Position numbers and translations under genes: made by a program. From Symbiodinium sp. CCMP2592 (lineage: Eukaryota > Sar > Dinophyceae > Suessiales > Symbiodiniaceae), in the NCBI GenBank assembly GCA_905221615.1, contig CAJNDT010004957.1:434001-498000 (forward strand): 64,000 bases of DNA, given 5' to 3'. How positions within the stretch are numbered: position 1 is the stretch's first letter; each line of letters begins with the position of its first letter. Positions 11,601-23,475 of the stretch are shown in pieces. The notes under the pieces were generated by a model. It had not been told where the DNA came from, ran no database searches, and worked only from the letters and a program-made list of their open reading frames with translations.

Positions 11601-13298
11601 CAAGTTCGAAGAAGGACAACAACAGGGTTGTAGGAGCGTGTTCGCCAAAACACAAGAAGGACAGAGCCACATGCAAACGCATTTGGGGGGCGAAAGCAAG
11701 CAAGTACATTTATCATGACGATGGAAGGCTTGCAAATGGGGGGGGCTGCGCCCCCCCAACCCCCCCGCTTGTCTTAGGCTCAACCCCCCCTTGTTTCGAG
11801 CCGCCAGGAAAAAAAAGCGTTCGCCAACACAAGAAGGAAAGAGCCACATGCAAACACTTCAGGGGTTGAAAAGCAAGGAAACACAACTGAGCAGGAATCA
11901 TTTGGCAGGTTTGCAAAAGGGGAAGGGAAGGGTAAGAACGACAACCCGGGGGGGGTGTTGTTTTCTCAAGAATGCGGGGAACAACAAGCGGAGGCGGGGT
12001 TGTTGTTCTTTCAAGAGGGAGGGAACAACAACGAAGGCGGGAGATTGTTGTTCGCTCAAACTACTACTACTCTAACCACTAGTGATTTATCTGCAAATTT
12101 GAAAATGGAGGCTGAGATGCAGCGTCTGCCGCAGCTCGTTCGCAGCTCAACAAAAAAAGACAAAGGCGGCCAAGAACTCAACATGGCAAGAACAAGTAGT
12201 AGTACTACTACTACTACTACTATTACTACTCCTTCTCCTGCTCCTTCTTCCTCACCCGACAAAATACTACAACAACCATTCCGAAAGAGACCCCCCCCCC
12301 TCCCCAAGAGTACGAGTCCCCAATACTTGCCTTTGGTTAGCCGGGAATGAAAGAATGAAGCGTTCCCCCGTGCATTGTTGTGGTAGGGATTGCTAGCAAA
12401 CACTCGGAAAAAGAAATACATCTAATTTGTTTCGACACATGGAGATGTGTACCGGATGGGTTTTAAACAGTGACAAAGACAGTATTTTCGATTTGATGTT
12501 TTGCGAGAAATCTGTGAGCACTCTTTTTTTTTCTCGAAATCCACTGGAATGTTTTTGTCTCTGCGCCTGTGACTATTATTCTAGAATCGGAGTCTCGGAG
12601 GTTTTGTCTTTTTTTGCGAAAACTTATGACATCTGTGAACTTAGACTGCTTCCATCCGAGAGACTGTTCCGAGAAACAAAGCTGTGACACAATGCAACCT
12701 GCGTTCTCGAGCTGCGTCTGCATCTTTGCTCACACATGATGCATGTCAGCAAGAGCACGAAGCCTCTAGCAGTATAAGTTATAACTCTGACTTTTGGGAT
12801 TCACGGGTGTGCATACGTGCATGCATGCATCCGTCGTAGAGGATACATATGTTGCATCGTATTATATCATGTTATATCATATCATACTGTGATATCACAT
12901 GAATTTGTCTGAAGGGTCCTAGAGAGTTGGTTTTGTAGGGTCTAAGAAGGGCTGTAATCATCTCTTGGATCTGTTTGTTGCAGGGATTTCGAGCGTTTGG
13001 AGTTGAGGCTTGGGTTTTAAAGTTTAGTTGTCGGCATTGCGATTTCGGGATCCCTGAACCCCCCCCAAATGTAAAATCTTGGACCTGAAGGCTCCTTGAC
13101 CCTAAACACTATACGTGAACAAACCCTAAACTCTAAACCTTGCACACCCTAGACCCCAGCAACCTCGCGTCCTTATGGCCCTTGAACCCACAACCCTAAA
13201 CCTTACATTCAGAGTAGCCCTGAACCTTAACCTCGCATCTTTCAGGGCCCTGCAGGCAAGCACGGGGACGCCGTCATCGCGAACTTCACTGCCAGCGA

Positions 13299-13411
13299 TG
13301 CGCTGCGATAGCGCACGCTAAAAAAAATGAAAGGGTGGGGACTGCGTTGCGATAACGCGCCCCGTAGAGGTTAGTGTTAGCAAATGGGTGGAGACTGCGT
13401 TGCGATAACGC
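13299..13411. repeat. Cluster of three covarying short hairpins (left arm, outer)
   Basis: Three copies of a 15-base inverted repeat with a 5-base loop: GCGCTGCGATAGCGC (13300-13314), GCGTTGCGATAACGC (13344-13358) and the same at 13397-13411. The C to T change in the 5' stem arm is matched by G to A in the 3' arm. Confidence 0.85.
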
Positions 13412-13469
13412 GCCCCACCCAGGAAAGCCTGCCAGGCTGACTAGGCATTAGTAGAGGTTGGTGATAGCA

Positions 13470-13478
13470 CATATATAC

Positions 13479-13533
<55 letters not shown>

Positions 13534-13572
13534 CATATACATATACTTATACATATACTTATACATATACAT
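13470..13572. repeat. ATAC/AT microsatellite (left arm)
   Basis: A TA dinucleotide run followed by CATATA hexamers. The counterpart in the right arm is at about 51489-51676 and is longer. Confidence 0.9.
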
Positions 13573-14165
13573 ATGCATCCATGCGTCCATGCATCCACCC
13601 ACAAATCCACCATCCTACCATTCACCCATCCCTCTCAGTCGGCCATTCACCCACTCACCCGCTCACCCACTCCCACCCCACCCCCATCCTGCCCGAGTTA
13701 CCTCAAAGACCCAGCCACACACACCCACCCAGTAGCACACAGCTGCATGAAGAAGAGCACAAACACATTACATATATATATATATACACACAAAATATCA
13801 TCCAATCTAATCTCCTCCAGTTTAAGTAGAAGAGGTATGCACGTGTGTAGAAATCGTTTTTTTTCTTCGTGTACCCCACCTGCCCCTTACGACACGGTGA
13901 GGAGGAGGAGGAGGAGGAGGAGGGAAGGATGGGAGTGGAAGGAGGAGGGGAGGGGGGGGCTGAGAGCTGAGAGGGACGGAAAGGATTGGAGCAAAGAAAT
14001 GCTTTCAAGTTGGGCGAAGTTCAAAAATTATCTGCTTATCCTTGGAAACAGTATAATTCCTCAATTGTTCAGACACCGGTTTCAAAAGTTGGGTGGGTTG
14101 CAGCAAGACGGGCTGTCCAGACAGCTGTCCGACACCCCTCCGGTGCAGCAAGCCTGTCCGGACAG

Positions 14166-14760
14166 CCGCGTGCGCCCGGACACAGCATCGTGAGCATCAG
14201 CTGGACCCCGGGCGTTGTCCGGACAATGCGGCCCCCACACCGAAAGCAACATCGTGAGCATCAGCTGGACCCCGGGCGTTGTCCGGACAACGCGGCCCCC
14301 ACACCGAAACCAACTTGTCCGGACAATGCGGCCGCCACACCGAAACCAACATCATGAGCATCAGCTGGACCCCGGCCGCCGGGCCTTGTCCGGACAATGC
14401 GGCCCCCACACCGAAACCAATATCATGAGTCATGAGCATCAGCTGGAGCCCGGGGTTTGTCCGGACAATGCGGCCCCCACACCGAAACCAGCATCATGAG
14501 CATCAGATGGGACAATGCGGCCCCCACACCCAGGCCAGCATCATGGGCCCCGGGCCCCCACACCCAGGCCAGCATCATGAGCATCAGCTGGGCCCCGGGC
14601 GAGCATCATGAGCATCAGCTGTTGTCCGGACAATGCGGCCCCCACCCAGCCAGCATCATGAGCATCGGCTGGGCCTGGCGTTGTCCAGACAATGTGGCCC
14701 CCCCGCACCCACGAGCATCAGCTGGGCTCCGGGCGTTGTCCGGACAGGAGGGTCCCCCGC
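14166..14760. repeat. Minisatellite with TTGTCCGGACAA palindromes (left arm)
   Basis: Units of roughly 60-70 bp contain TTGTCCGGACAATGCGGCC, CCCACACCGAAACCA, CATCATGAGCATCAGCTGGA and CCCCGGGCG. They are regular up to about 14500 and more scrambled afterwards. The 12-bp palindrome TTGTCCGGACAA is nearly invariant. The right arm carries the same array in opposite orientation from 50604. Confidence 0.9.
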
Positions 14761-15127
14761 CCCCTCCCTTTCACCGCACGTGCTTGTCCACACCTCACAC
14801 GCCCCCCCTCCCCCTTCCCCTCCGTCCCTCTTCCTCTCTCTACCCCTCTCTCCTCTCCCTTCTTCCCCCACTATCCTTTCCTTCCCGGCCCATCCCCTCC
14901 CTTCCCTACCCCACTCAGAAAGTCGCAAGCATCAGCAGCATCAGGAGAAAGACGGGAGAGTCTGCAGGAAGGTGAAGTGAAAGGAAGGAGGGCAGGAGCC
15001 AGGTTTAGACAGGTGTCCTTTTGGGTTTAAGGGTCATCTTCGTGACTAGCATCCACGCATTAGAAACTAAAAAGAATACAGGGGGGTGCACTGCGACGGC
15101 GCGCCCTCCCGAACTTCAAGAGAGGGT

Positions 15128-15264
15128 CGCACTGCGATAGTGCGTCTCATCCCATGACCGGATGCGCTGCGATAGCGCGCAGAAACACAAAAAGGGGGAG
15201 GGTGGCGCTGCGACAGCGCGACCTCCTCCAACATCATCCCAAGTGTCTGCGCTGCGATAGCGCA
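15128..15264. repeat. Cluster of four covarying short hairpins (left arm, inner)
   Basis: CGCACTGCGATAGTGCG (15128-15144), TGCGCTGCGATAGCGCG (15163-15179), GCGCTGCGACAGCGC (15205-15219) and TGCGCTGCGATAGCGCA (15248-15264). A fifth copy near 15087 is imperfect. Stem changes are compensated in each, and the loop is GCGAT or GCGAC. Confidence 0.85.
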
Positions 15265-15777
15265 AAGGTCCAGACTCAGGTGCCGGCGTTCAGTCATGCG
15301 GAGTCATGCGAATGATTGCGAATCCTGAGGCCGATCAAGCCGGGTTCTGTCGCAGTGCAGCTGGTGAGTGACGGTCCCAGTCTTGAAGACTTGGAGAGCA
15401 CCAATTCAATGCAGCACAAGACTTCGCATACCCTGGGCTTGAGGCCCAAACAGACTTGACTGCGACCCAGACGTTGCGACCTGAGCACACCGGATAGCAT
15501 GCTTGGGCGGCTTCTCGAATTTCAGTTGCTTCTGGCGCAGCACTTGTGATTGTTGAAACCACTGTCGCATGTAGCAGTCGTAGCAGCATGCCCTTGTGAC
15601 CTGTTTTTTTTCTGGTTTGCCGAGTGCAACGGAAGCTTCTCATGCGGAATCTCGATATGCGCATTTGCCAGCAGGCTGTTCATCATCAATCTGCTGTTGT
15701 TATCTACCTGAGTTCTATAATATCGGGGCTAGGTGCTTGACTGTCTCAAAGATACTCAACTGCAGGAAGAGCCTGCT

Positions 15778-17969
15778 GGACTAGTGGGTGACCCTCTGGG
15801 CGATCCGGGTCCTACTGGAGTCGGAGTCGCGACCTCAGTCGAGATCTCTTCACTGGGGCTTCTTGCAACAGCCTCTGGTGGCACACGTGGCTCCGGGTCC
15901 TGTTCCAGCTAGTGCAAGCAGTAATCATTCGAGTCCAAGTCGGGGAAGCTATGATATTATAGGGTGTCCTCAGTGCAGCTCGCCGCTCTCTCTTCGGATG
16001 CCTGGAGCTTCATCCAGAGTGACAAAGACTCGTCCTGCCAAAAGGGTCATTTTTTTCTGCAGTCAATGAAGCATGGTGGGCATGCTAGTCGCCTCGTTCG
16101 CCATACGGTGGATTACGATAAGCTGACGATGCAGCTGTAACGAGCAAGCGCTCTGAATGACAAATTGTGGCCCTGCGTCCTCCAGCCTTGTCATTTCTGC
16201 CTCCATCTCAGACTGCTCTGCCTGACCCAGGCCACACAAAGATGACAGCAAGACCCAGTTTACTGCTTTTCACCATCATGCCTGGTGCTTCTCTAGCCGG
16301 CTGTGCATCTCCTGGAGCTCCTGCTTCGCCGAGTCCTGGCATGTGTCATGAGAAGTTTGCATCATCTCGTCTAGCTGCATCTCCGAAGCTTCTTCCTTGA
16401 TCCTGTCTTGGTCTGTGTCAGTGTCAGCTGAAGTTGACTTCATCTCATGTGATCATGATGATGGTCTGGCAGTCACTTCCCTCCGTGCCTCCATCTGCTT
16501 CAGCGAGAGCGCATGCTGCTCCTGAAAGCATAGTGAAAGCGAAAAGCAACGCCTATGTGATGGCGGGCTAAACACCTGACCTCCTCTGCTTTGAGGCGGC
16601 TCTTTAAGATATCCTCGCAGAGCAATGCAAGGAAAATGCTACATCTGTGATGCTCGTCGGCCTGCTGCTGATTGCTGTCGTTCAACCCCATCTCCATGGC
16701 CGTCACCAAGCTCTTGTACTTCTGGAGCTCCTTCTGCGTCTCCTCCTGCAAGCGAACAAGGTTTGACGTGCAAGCCAGACCAGAAAAAGAGAAGGGCCGG
16801 CCTCCTTGAACTCCGACACTGCGAGCTCTTTCTGCGACGTCAGCATCATGTCGCCCGCGAAGCTCTTCGCCTGGCTCAGATCTGTGAGCTCCTTCTCCAT
16901 GGCCATCAGCTGGATTTTCAGCTCCTGCACATTCCGACCATGTCACCAACTGCTGCAGGCTAGTCTTCAAAGCAAGCTAGACTCCTTCACCTTGTTCTGC
17001 TCCTGCGTGAAGTACTGACGATGAACGGCCTTCCAGAAATCTAGGAAACCAAGGAAGGCAAGAAGTCAGACTCCGGGAACACACGGAAAGGCCTGGTCCT
17101 TCTCTCGAGCAGATTGCAACCCGGACACTTCCTTCTGCAGCTGGTCCTGTGGCGTTGGGAGGGGCTGAGACCGCGCGCTGATGCAACACCAGTTCCCGGT
17201 GTCCTTCTCCACCCTCAAGATCGCCCCTGCTCCGGTGGCCACGTCCAGCTGCGTGGACATCTCGTCCTTGCTCTTCTTCATGGAGGCAGCCAGGGCCTCG
17301 TACTTCTCGCAGGCAGCCAGCTCGGTTTTCGCGACATCCTGCAATATACCAGCCAAACGTGGATTCCGATTGGGAGTGCTGCGCACAAAACAACGGATGA
17401 CAGGCCTGGGCATGGCTCTGGCCAGCGATGGCCTCCTGCAAGTGCTGCTTGAGCACGCCGACCTCTGCCTCACCAAATGGAAGTTAGTCGCTGCACTCGT
17501 CGCTGTCTGTCTCTCTTTCTCTCTATCTCTCTTTCTCGCTCTTTCCCTCTCTCTCGCTCTAGCTCTCGCTCTCGCTCTAGATCTCGCTCTGGCTCTCGCA
17601 TTCATGGGCGGAAGACGAAGAACTTGACAGAGTTGGCCTGCTTTTTATTTCTCTCCCCGTCTCTCTGTCTCCTCTTGTTGCGTCTGTAACTGTCCTTCTA
17701 ACTGTCCTTCTTCTACAGATTCTACAGCTGTCCCTCGTCCGGGCCTCCAACTTGTCGCCTCGGAAGCGCTCCTTCTGGACCTCCGCTATCCACTTCTTTC
17801 GCATGGCCTCTCTATCCTGTCCTGACGGGAGCTCCTCCTTGCGCTTCTTCTCCTTGCGACGACGCTCCTCCTCGCCGTTGCCACCTGAACCTGAGGCCCC
17901 GGATCCACCGCCGCCGGACCACCCAGCATAGTAGCCGCCAGAGCCGCTCGAACCCTGCTGCCACGCCAT
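15778..17969 (-). CDS. Multi-exon coiled-coil protein gene, copy 1
   Basis: The ATG at 17969 opens MAWQQGSSGSGGYYAGWSGG, a glycine/serine-rich head, followed by a strongly basic/acidic helix (EEERRRKEKKRKEEL). Downstream on the same strand, short coiled-coil exons in changing frames follow: LKQHLQEAIAGQSHAQ (about 17450-17410), VAKTELAACEKYEALAASMK (17340-17195), DQLQKEVSGLQSAREK (about 17150-17095), VQELKIQLMAMEKEL (16930-16800), EETQKELQKYKSLVTAMEMG (16755-16650), EQHALSLKQMEARR (about 16525-16485), DQDRIKEEASEMQLDEMM (about 16410-16276) and a proline-rich TEVATPTP exon near 15840. Coordinates cover the recognisable span; introns lie between. The family is unknown to me, and the domain character suggests a structural or scaffold role. 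It is duplicated in inverted orientation at 44970. Confidence 0.6.
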
Positions 17970-18654
17970 GCTCGCAAAGCAAAGCCAGCTAGCTAGGCTC
18001 CAGCAACTGAAGCCCAGACGTCTTCGTAGCAGGGGTTCTGGGAGCCCTAAAAGAGCACGGTTTTGCAACACACTGGCAGTGGCAGTGGCAGAATCAAAAC
18101 TTGCCCTGCCGAGGTTCCTGCGCAGAGGATGTCTCCAGGCCTGTGGCGCAGGCCTCAAACACAGTCGACCCAGGAATGTGTTCCGGGGTTCCTGCAGCTA
18201 GGGTGAGGCATCCATGGCACCTCAGATCAGGAGACCCGCTCTATAACTCCGGGTCCTTAAATCAAATTACCTGATAGTTCAACCGCGCTGAAGCTTGCGA
18301 AACACCGGAACCAGAGATGCGTGCTGAGCCATCTTCAGGCAGTGTCCTCGCAAGTGGACTTCGAATACGCATCAGTCAAGTAAGGTGACATGATTGCAAT
18401 TGCCGACTGAGAATAGACTTGGCTGTAGAGGCGCTGTCCTTGTGGACAATCAATGTCGAAGTGTCAGGTGTGACAACAACCTCCGCACCAGATGTTGTTG
18501 TGCTGCATTTCAGTGCCCTCTCAAAACATTTTCTGACGGAGCCCTAAACCCGACACAACCTTGCTGATCTACATAAGATGTCCAGCGAGACCGGAACCCC
18601 TCCCCCCCCCCAGCGGCATGGCAGGCAGTTGCTTGCCACGGTGCTCGCCCGCAG

Positions 18655-18760
18655 GCGGGCAGGCCTGCTCCTGCAGTGAGTGAGGGCCTTGAAAACCAGA
18701 CTTCGGAAGTGCGGTTTCCTAGACCGGGCTGGTTTCGGAAGTGCCCTCGTGCAAGTGCTT
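18655..18760. repeat. Inverted partner of 44157-44260
   Basis: About 95 bases starting CAGGCGGGCAGGCCTGCTCC and running through TTGAAAACCAGACTTCGG and CTGGTTTCGGAAGTGCC recur as reverse complement at 44160-44260 with about one mismatch. The element holds two direct copies of TTCGGAAGTGC. Both copies lie 0.63-0.65 kb inside the arms of the large inverted repeat. Confidence 0.85.
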
Positions 18761-18910
18761 CATGCAAGCATGAACCAGATGTCTTCATGCTATGCACGGC
18801 AATGGTCTTGTGAGGTCTGGTTGACTAGCCTGCAATGAGACAATGGATCCAATTCTTCACACGTCCCTACTTGCCGCAAAGCTCAAGTAACCGGATCGAC
18901 TTGCACAGCC

Positions 18911-20180
18911 ATGGTCAAGCGACGCAGAGTAGGAGTCCAGCCTGCACGAGGTCCGAAGCGTGGAACCGGAAGCCGGGTTAAAATCATCTGTGCCTTCACA
19001 GGATGTACACGGACGAATGTTTGCTGCAAGAACAAAGGCATCACAGCGAGTTATGCAGCAGTGGACTCGTCTAAGACACGGAAGCTGCATGCCACAGCGC
19101 AGCTGGTGCGGTTCTGCTGCCCGGAACATCGTCAAAAATGCTTACTCAAGGACAAACAACGACGGGGAGGTCGCGAGGCGCTAGATGCGCAGCAGATCGT
19201 CCACCTGTTCAGAATCTTGGCCTGGCAACGCCCATGGGCTGCTGTGCTTTTTTTGTTAAGCATCATGTGTGGGGAGAGAGCAGAAGCTACATCGGTTGCC
19301 TGTGCCTCCTGGCTACGAATCACGGAAAGTGATCAAAGACCCAGCCTGCAAGTGCCCCGCGTCAACAAGAAGACGACGGCTCATGAAGTTCCACTTCACC
19401 TGGACTTTGCTGCGCTGCTCCGGAGGTGGATACTCGAGGAGCCATTACAAGGGGCCGACAACCAACAGTGGCCATTCCGTGGCCAGACAATCAATCTATC
19501 AACCAAGCGGAGACGAGTCAGCAAAAGCTACTAGCACAGAGTTTCAGGTATGAGTGCTAAGCTGGACATGCAGCCGCCATCTAAGCTACCCTGAAAGCCA
19601 CTTGCCCCTTCAACTCGAGATAGGTGAGCAAACCCATGCGCTGATCCAAGGCTCAGACGTGTCAGCCTTCGAGTGGCAGTACCTGTTTCCTGGCAAGAAG
19701 GTTGGCGGTAATTCTCGTCGTAACTTCGCGAAAGCAGTTACAACTCGGGCTTATCACTACGTTCTGGTGGACGCGCAGCAGGCAATAGCAAGAGAACTTG
19801 CCTGCGCTCGCAGACAAGGACAGCTCCATCCGTTCCAGGACGTGAACCTGCAGCGTGTGACGTCGCACAGCGGTAAGAAATCATGTGCCACTCTCCTCAG
19901 CGAGTGTGCTACGGCCACAGTGATTGGGCAAATCACGGCAACATCGCCGAGAATCATAGAAAAGGTTTATGTGTGTCCTCGTCGAGATCTACAACGAGAA
20001 GCTGTGCAGAAGGCATTCTCACCGGTGGTTGCAGGTGTGGCTTCCCAGAATCCCACGCCTGCGGCCGCAGAAGGTCCCTCCACGGAGGGGCTGGTTTGCT
20101 GCACCGCCTGCGGAAAGTTTCAAAAATTTCTGGATTGGAAGTTTTGCCCCTGTGGCACGAAGTACGTTACGGATTTCTAG
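18911..20180 (+). CDS. Tyrosine recombinase/integrase, two or more exons
   Basis: The ATG at 18911 opens a basic N terminus and a cysteine-rich region (CAFTGC...CC, residues 27-39). Residues 114-135 carry FLLSIMCGERAEATSVACAS, which fits the first conserved box of tyrosine recombinases with Arg-123 as the catalytic arginine. A stop at 19534 and a frame change imply an intron ending before about 19625. The second segment (to 20180) has VTSHSGKKSCATLLS, fitting the H-x-x-(R/K) box with Lys replacing Arg, then IGQITATSPRIIEKVYV with the likely nucleophilic tyrosine. The C terminus is a CxxC...CxC zinc ribbon (CTACGKF...CPCG). Its neighbour is a convergent DNA methyltransferase. It is probably the integrase of a Crypton- or DIRS-like element; I see no reverse transcriptase nearby. 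Confidence 0.75.
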
Positions 20181-20340
20181 CTGAACAAGGCTAGGCTAGC
20201 TTGCGCACAACCTGTCACATGACGGAGTCATGCTGGCAGTTTCACTGGGACCGAGAACGAATGACTGAGGAAAGAATGCGACCCATGTATTTACACAGCA
20301 GCACCACACACAGACACCGGACAGACCTCAGAGAGAGGCA

Positions 20341-20364
20341 AAACGAGAGAGAGGGAGGGAGGGA

Positions 20365-20422
<58 letters not shown>

Positions 20423-20440
20423 AAGAAAGAAAGAGTTTGC
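20341..20440. repeat. (GA)n microsatellite between the recombinase and the methyltransferase
   Basis: Nearly pure GA dinucleotides with GGGA and GAAA interruptions, lying in the roughly 470-bp gap between two convergent genes. Confidence 0.9.
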
Positions 20441-20648
20441 GAGAGAGACAGAGAGACGAGAGACAGATCAAGTGCGCGCGTGTGCACCTGCACTTTCTGA
20501 ATGAAAGCCGTCTCCAGCTCTTCACAGCTTGACCGCACCAACTTCAGTTTATACTAACCTACATTACAGTGCATGTGTGGATGAATTGCCACTTGCCCGA
20601 AGCTCTTAATTACGAAAGCTCGCACAAAGCCACGCTGTCACGGAACGG

Positions 20649-22037
20649 TCACTTGCCGTTGGCTTCCAAAATCCCCGCCAGCACTAAACGGAGCAGATCT
20701 ACTGGAACAGAATTCCCGGCAGCTTGCCCCAGTGCGCGCGCGGACAAAATGTCGCGCGGAACGGACGCAGGATCCACGCCCATGAGCTTGAACAGTTCAT
20801 CCAGTGTCATAGTGCGTCCCAGCCAGGTCAACCACGCACCCGCTGGTCTTGAGCGCAAGAGGCAGGGAACTCGTCCTTTCATGACGTTCGGAGCACGCTT
20901 TAGGCTGCTGAAAATGTCAGCGAACCAGTGCTCCGTTGATGGATCACCTCCCATCGCTCGAATCCGCGCATGTGCTTTCCTCAGCTGTGTCTGCTGACCC
21001 CTAGCTTGTGGTAGGCGTTGGCAGTCATCGCCAGGCAGGGGCCGGATGAAGTCGTGGATCGGACGGGTGGCATTGACCTGGCAGGTTCGAAAGCTAAAGG
21101 AAGAACTCCTGTCAAGACAGCGGTTCATGGACATATCACGTTCATGGAAACCATGGCCTCTGGTGGCCAGCTCATCGGACGCTGCATAGCCGAGGTCAGG
21201 CAACCGGTCACAAACAAGCGCTCTCGATGCTGGGGCAAGGTGGTGACCCTGCATGTGTCCAAGACCTTCCAACTCACAGAGTACCTTGGATTGGTAGCAA
21301 GTAGTGGTGCGCCTCTAGAGATTCTTGCTCACGGCTCACGACTCACGCAAGATGCAGTACAGCAGCAGCTTCCGGCCCCTCTCATCCGTCATGCCGTCCA
21401 GGACTCCCAAAAGCATGGCAAAGGTTTCGGGGTAGAGCGTCAACAAGCCGCGGACATTCTCGAGGCAAAACATTGGGGGTCGTCTGTGCCTGATGTAACG
21501 GAGGATGGGGAAGATGCACGATCCACTGATGTGTGTCAAGCCTGCTGTTCCCGCTGGCTGGCATTCGCTAAAACCCTGGCAAGGAAAGCCAGCGAAGAAC
21601 AGGTCGCAGCTCACTGCCATCCAGTCTTCCAGAAAAACATCGCAAAAGACATAGTCGTGAGTGTGCATGCTCATGGAAAGCTTGCGCAGGCCAGCATTGC
21701 TCTCGCAGCAGAAAGTTGCTCGGAAGCGCCGCCCCATACCATTCAGGCTCCATAGCTCGGCGCACAAGCCAGAGCACACCGAGCCGACCAAAATGGTGTC
21801 CTCGCAAGGGCGTATCTCGTCCGCAGCCTCAGGCAATGGGTGCTTGTCAATGTGGCCCAAGACGCTTTCGGCAGTAGGCACATGCTTCATGATTCGCTGT
21901 CGTGGGGTCTTCTGCAACGCAGGCCGCTTTTGGACCTTGTCGCACTTCTGAACCTTCATGGGGCCACGACGGCGGGCTTTCTTCGCGGGCATCACGTCCT
22001 GAACATCATCGTCATCGTCCCAGTCCACATTCAACAT
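20649..22037 (-). CDS. C5 cytosine DNA methyltransferase, about three exons
   Basis: Read from the ATG at 22037, an acidic then lysine/arginine-rich leader precedes motif I (GSVCSGLCAELWSL), motif IV with the catalytic cysteine (FAGFPCQGFSECQ) and motif VI (FCLENVRGLL), ending near 21342. A donor such as TTGCGTGAGT (possibly GC-AG, which dinoflagellates use) leads to a second exon near 21284 with motif VIII, LPQHRERLFVTG (21203-21240). A third exon (about 21060 to the stop at 20649) holds motif IX (RTMTLDELFKLMGVDP) and motif X (GQAAGNSVPVDLL). All key catalytic motifs are visible, so it is probably functional. It would methylate cytosine in DNA. From memory, methyltransferases captured by dinoflagellate retroelements (DIRS-like) have been reported, and the neighbouring recombinase fits that theme. 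Confidence 0.85.
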
Positions 22038-22564
22038 GGCATGCGCCGCCACTGAGTCAAGAGCATCCTGCTGCAAGCTGGAGCAAATGCACACGGACAA
22101 CGGCAAGCATGGACAGTTGCAGCTGCGTGCACGCTCAGCTCCACCTGCACTCGCATCGCAACTGGAACTTGCTTACACGCGGGCGCGTGCAAGAGCTTCA
22201 CGAATGGACTTTTTTTTCTGGGCGCATTGCCCGGCACGATTTCTTCAAGGCAGCTAGCACGCCAAGGACAGCGGGGCCCCCAGAACTTGGAGCCAACAGC
22301 AAAAGAAAGCTTTCTTACTGAGTGTGCATTGAAGGACTCTATTAAGTAGACTCATTCGCTGATGACCCAGGGGATCCAAAACAGTCTGGCGTTGTTTGTC
22401 TTGAGACGCGCAGATTCTGTCAAAGCGGCGAAGCTGTGTTTTCGTGGCACCAAACACCTACTTGACGAGTGTGAATACTCTTGCAAAGCTGTCCTCAGGG
22501 AGACACGAAAGCAAGAAGCCGCTTCACGCTTCAAAATCATGGCCGTCCAAACTGGCAGCCGTGC

Positions 22565-23475
22565 TCACCCAGCAAGCTTCTTCAGAAGCTCCGCTCTGGC
22601 CGCCTCTGCAGCATTGGCGCCCTTGCTCTTCTTGAGAGGCGGTTCCACAACGGCGGGGGTTGAGTTTTTAGCACCGGAAGTGCCCGCGTTTGCGGAAGAC
22701 CCCGATGTGCCTGTGGTATTGGGAGGAGGGGTTTTCGGAGTCTTTCCCTTCGACTTGGCCTTGGGAGCGGGTTCCTCCTTGGCGTCTCCGTCCGCCCTCT
22801 TCTTCAAGTTCTTCACCAACTCGGCCCTTGGCTGCAATGGTGCACAGGCTGCTAGGTTCAAGCTTCAGAGTTGACAAGCTGTTCTTGTGGCATCCCCTCA
22901 CAGACCGAGAAGCTTACTAGTGGAGGTGTTGCCTTAGAGCCTGCATCGTGCGTGTGTGCATGCATCGCCATCGCGCGCTCATGCATCGTGCGGGTATTGC
23001 GCGTGCCTCGAACGTGCTGGCGAGAGTCAAGCCAACCTCGTAGAGCTCATGCTCCGGATCCAGCATGGCTTTGTAGAGCTCCAGCTTAATCTTGGCCTTC
23101 AGAAGCTCCAGGTGATCCCCATTCAAGACGATTCCCACGAAAGGGATGCGACGCTCGACGCACCTGAGATGCTGCAACGCTCGCAGTAAAAGAATGCCGG
23201 ACTCCAGGCCTGCGTAAAGTACAGACGAGGCGCTTCAAGGCCATCAAGTGGTCCATGGCGTATGCCTGCACCATCACTTTGACGTTGAAGGCATTCAGCA
23301 CTTCCAGGTACAGAGACGGATGCGTCAGGTGCCAGGAAACCGGCTCCCCGGCGTTGCACACGGGCTTCGCCGGTGCGTCCGGGACAGTCCCCCCAACCAG
23401 GATTTTCGCAGATGAGGTGTAAACCTTCTTGCGGTCAGCTGGGCTGAGAAGCCAGGTATCCTTGTGGTCCAAGCC
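22565..23475 (-). CDS. 3' exons of the multi-exon dinoflagellate gene split by the 9.6-kb transposon
   Basis: On the minus strand, the first exon after the transposon reads LDHKDTWLLSPADRKKVYTS, then a VSWHL..PSLYLEVLNAF stretch (to about 23270). A second exon holds IPFVGIVLNGDHLELLKAKI (about 23140-23020). The last exon (22861-22565) is lysine/proline/serine-rich (PAPKAKSKGKTPKTPPP) and ends KKLAG. From memory this layout resembles a large unnamed multigene family in Symbiodiniaceae gene models; I cannot assign a function. The upstream exons lie at 33058-35600 and 38293. The transposon sits exactly at the 5' edge of this piece. Confidence 0.5.

Larger units (their letters stand above)
9220..12320. 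other. Gene-poor stretch with heptamer remnants, fold-backs and G-rich repeats
   Basis: No supportable gene. The stretch holds a small MITE-like fold-back (9530-9635), a diverged direct repeat (10228/10441), an (AT)n run near 10770-10790, G-tract minisatellite DNA (11370-11600) and ACT/AGT trinucleotide runs (12057-12075 and 12195-12230). Confidence 0.5.
12325..18026. repeat. Left arm of a large inverted repeat (partner 44912-52812)
   Basis: Read in reverse complement, this arm matches 44912-52812 through a series of landmarks: TTGCCTTTGGTTAGCCGGGA at the outer end, the AT-rich microsatellite, the TTGTCCGGACAA minisatellite, the hairpin clusters and the coiled-coil gene, ending at AGACGTCTTCG near 18016-18026. 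Part of the coiled-coil gene (16977-17456) gives a 159-residue translation identical to that from 45685-46164. Around 15265-15780 the two arms are unrelated or very diverged. Confidence 0.9.

Noticed and set aside
13377-14193. Tyr/Thr- and Ile/Cys-repeat open frames and their right-arm twins
   Set aside because: They read through TA/CATATA microsatellites.
18911-22037. Complete DIRS retrotransposon
   Set aside because: No reverse transcriptase or RNase H motif was found nearby, and the two genes are convergent, unlike the usual DIRS order.
22362-22874. Plus-strand 170-codon frame
   Set aside because: Shadow of the minus-strand terminal exon with the KAKSKGKTPKTPPP tail.
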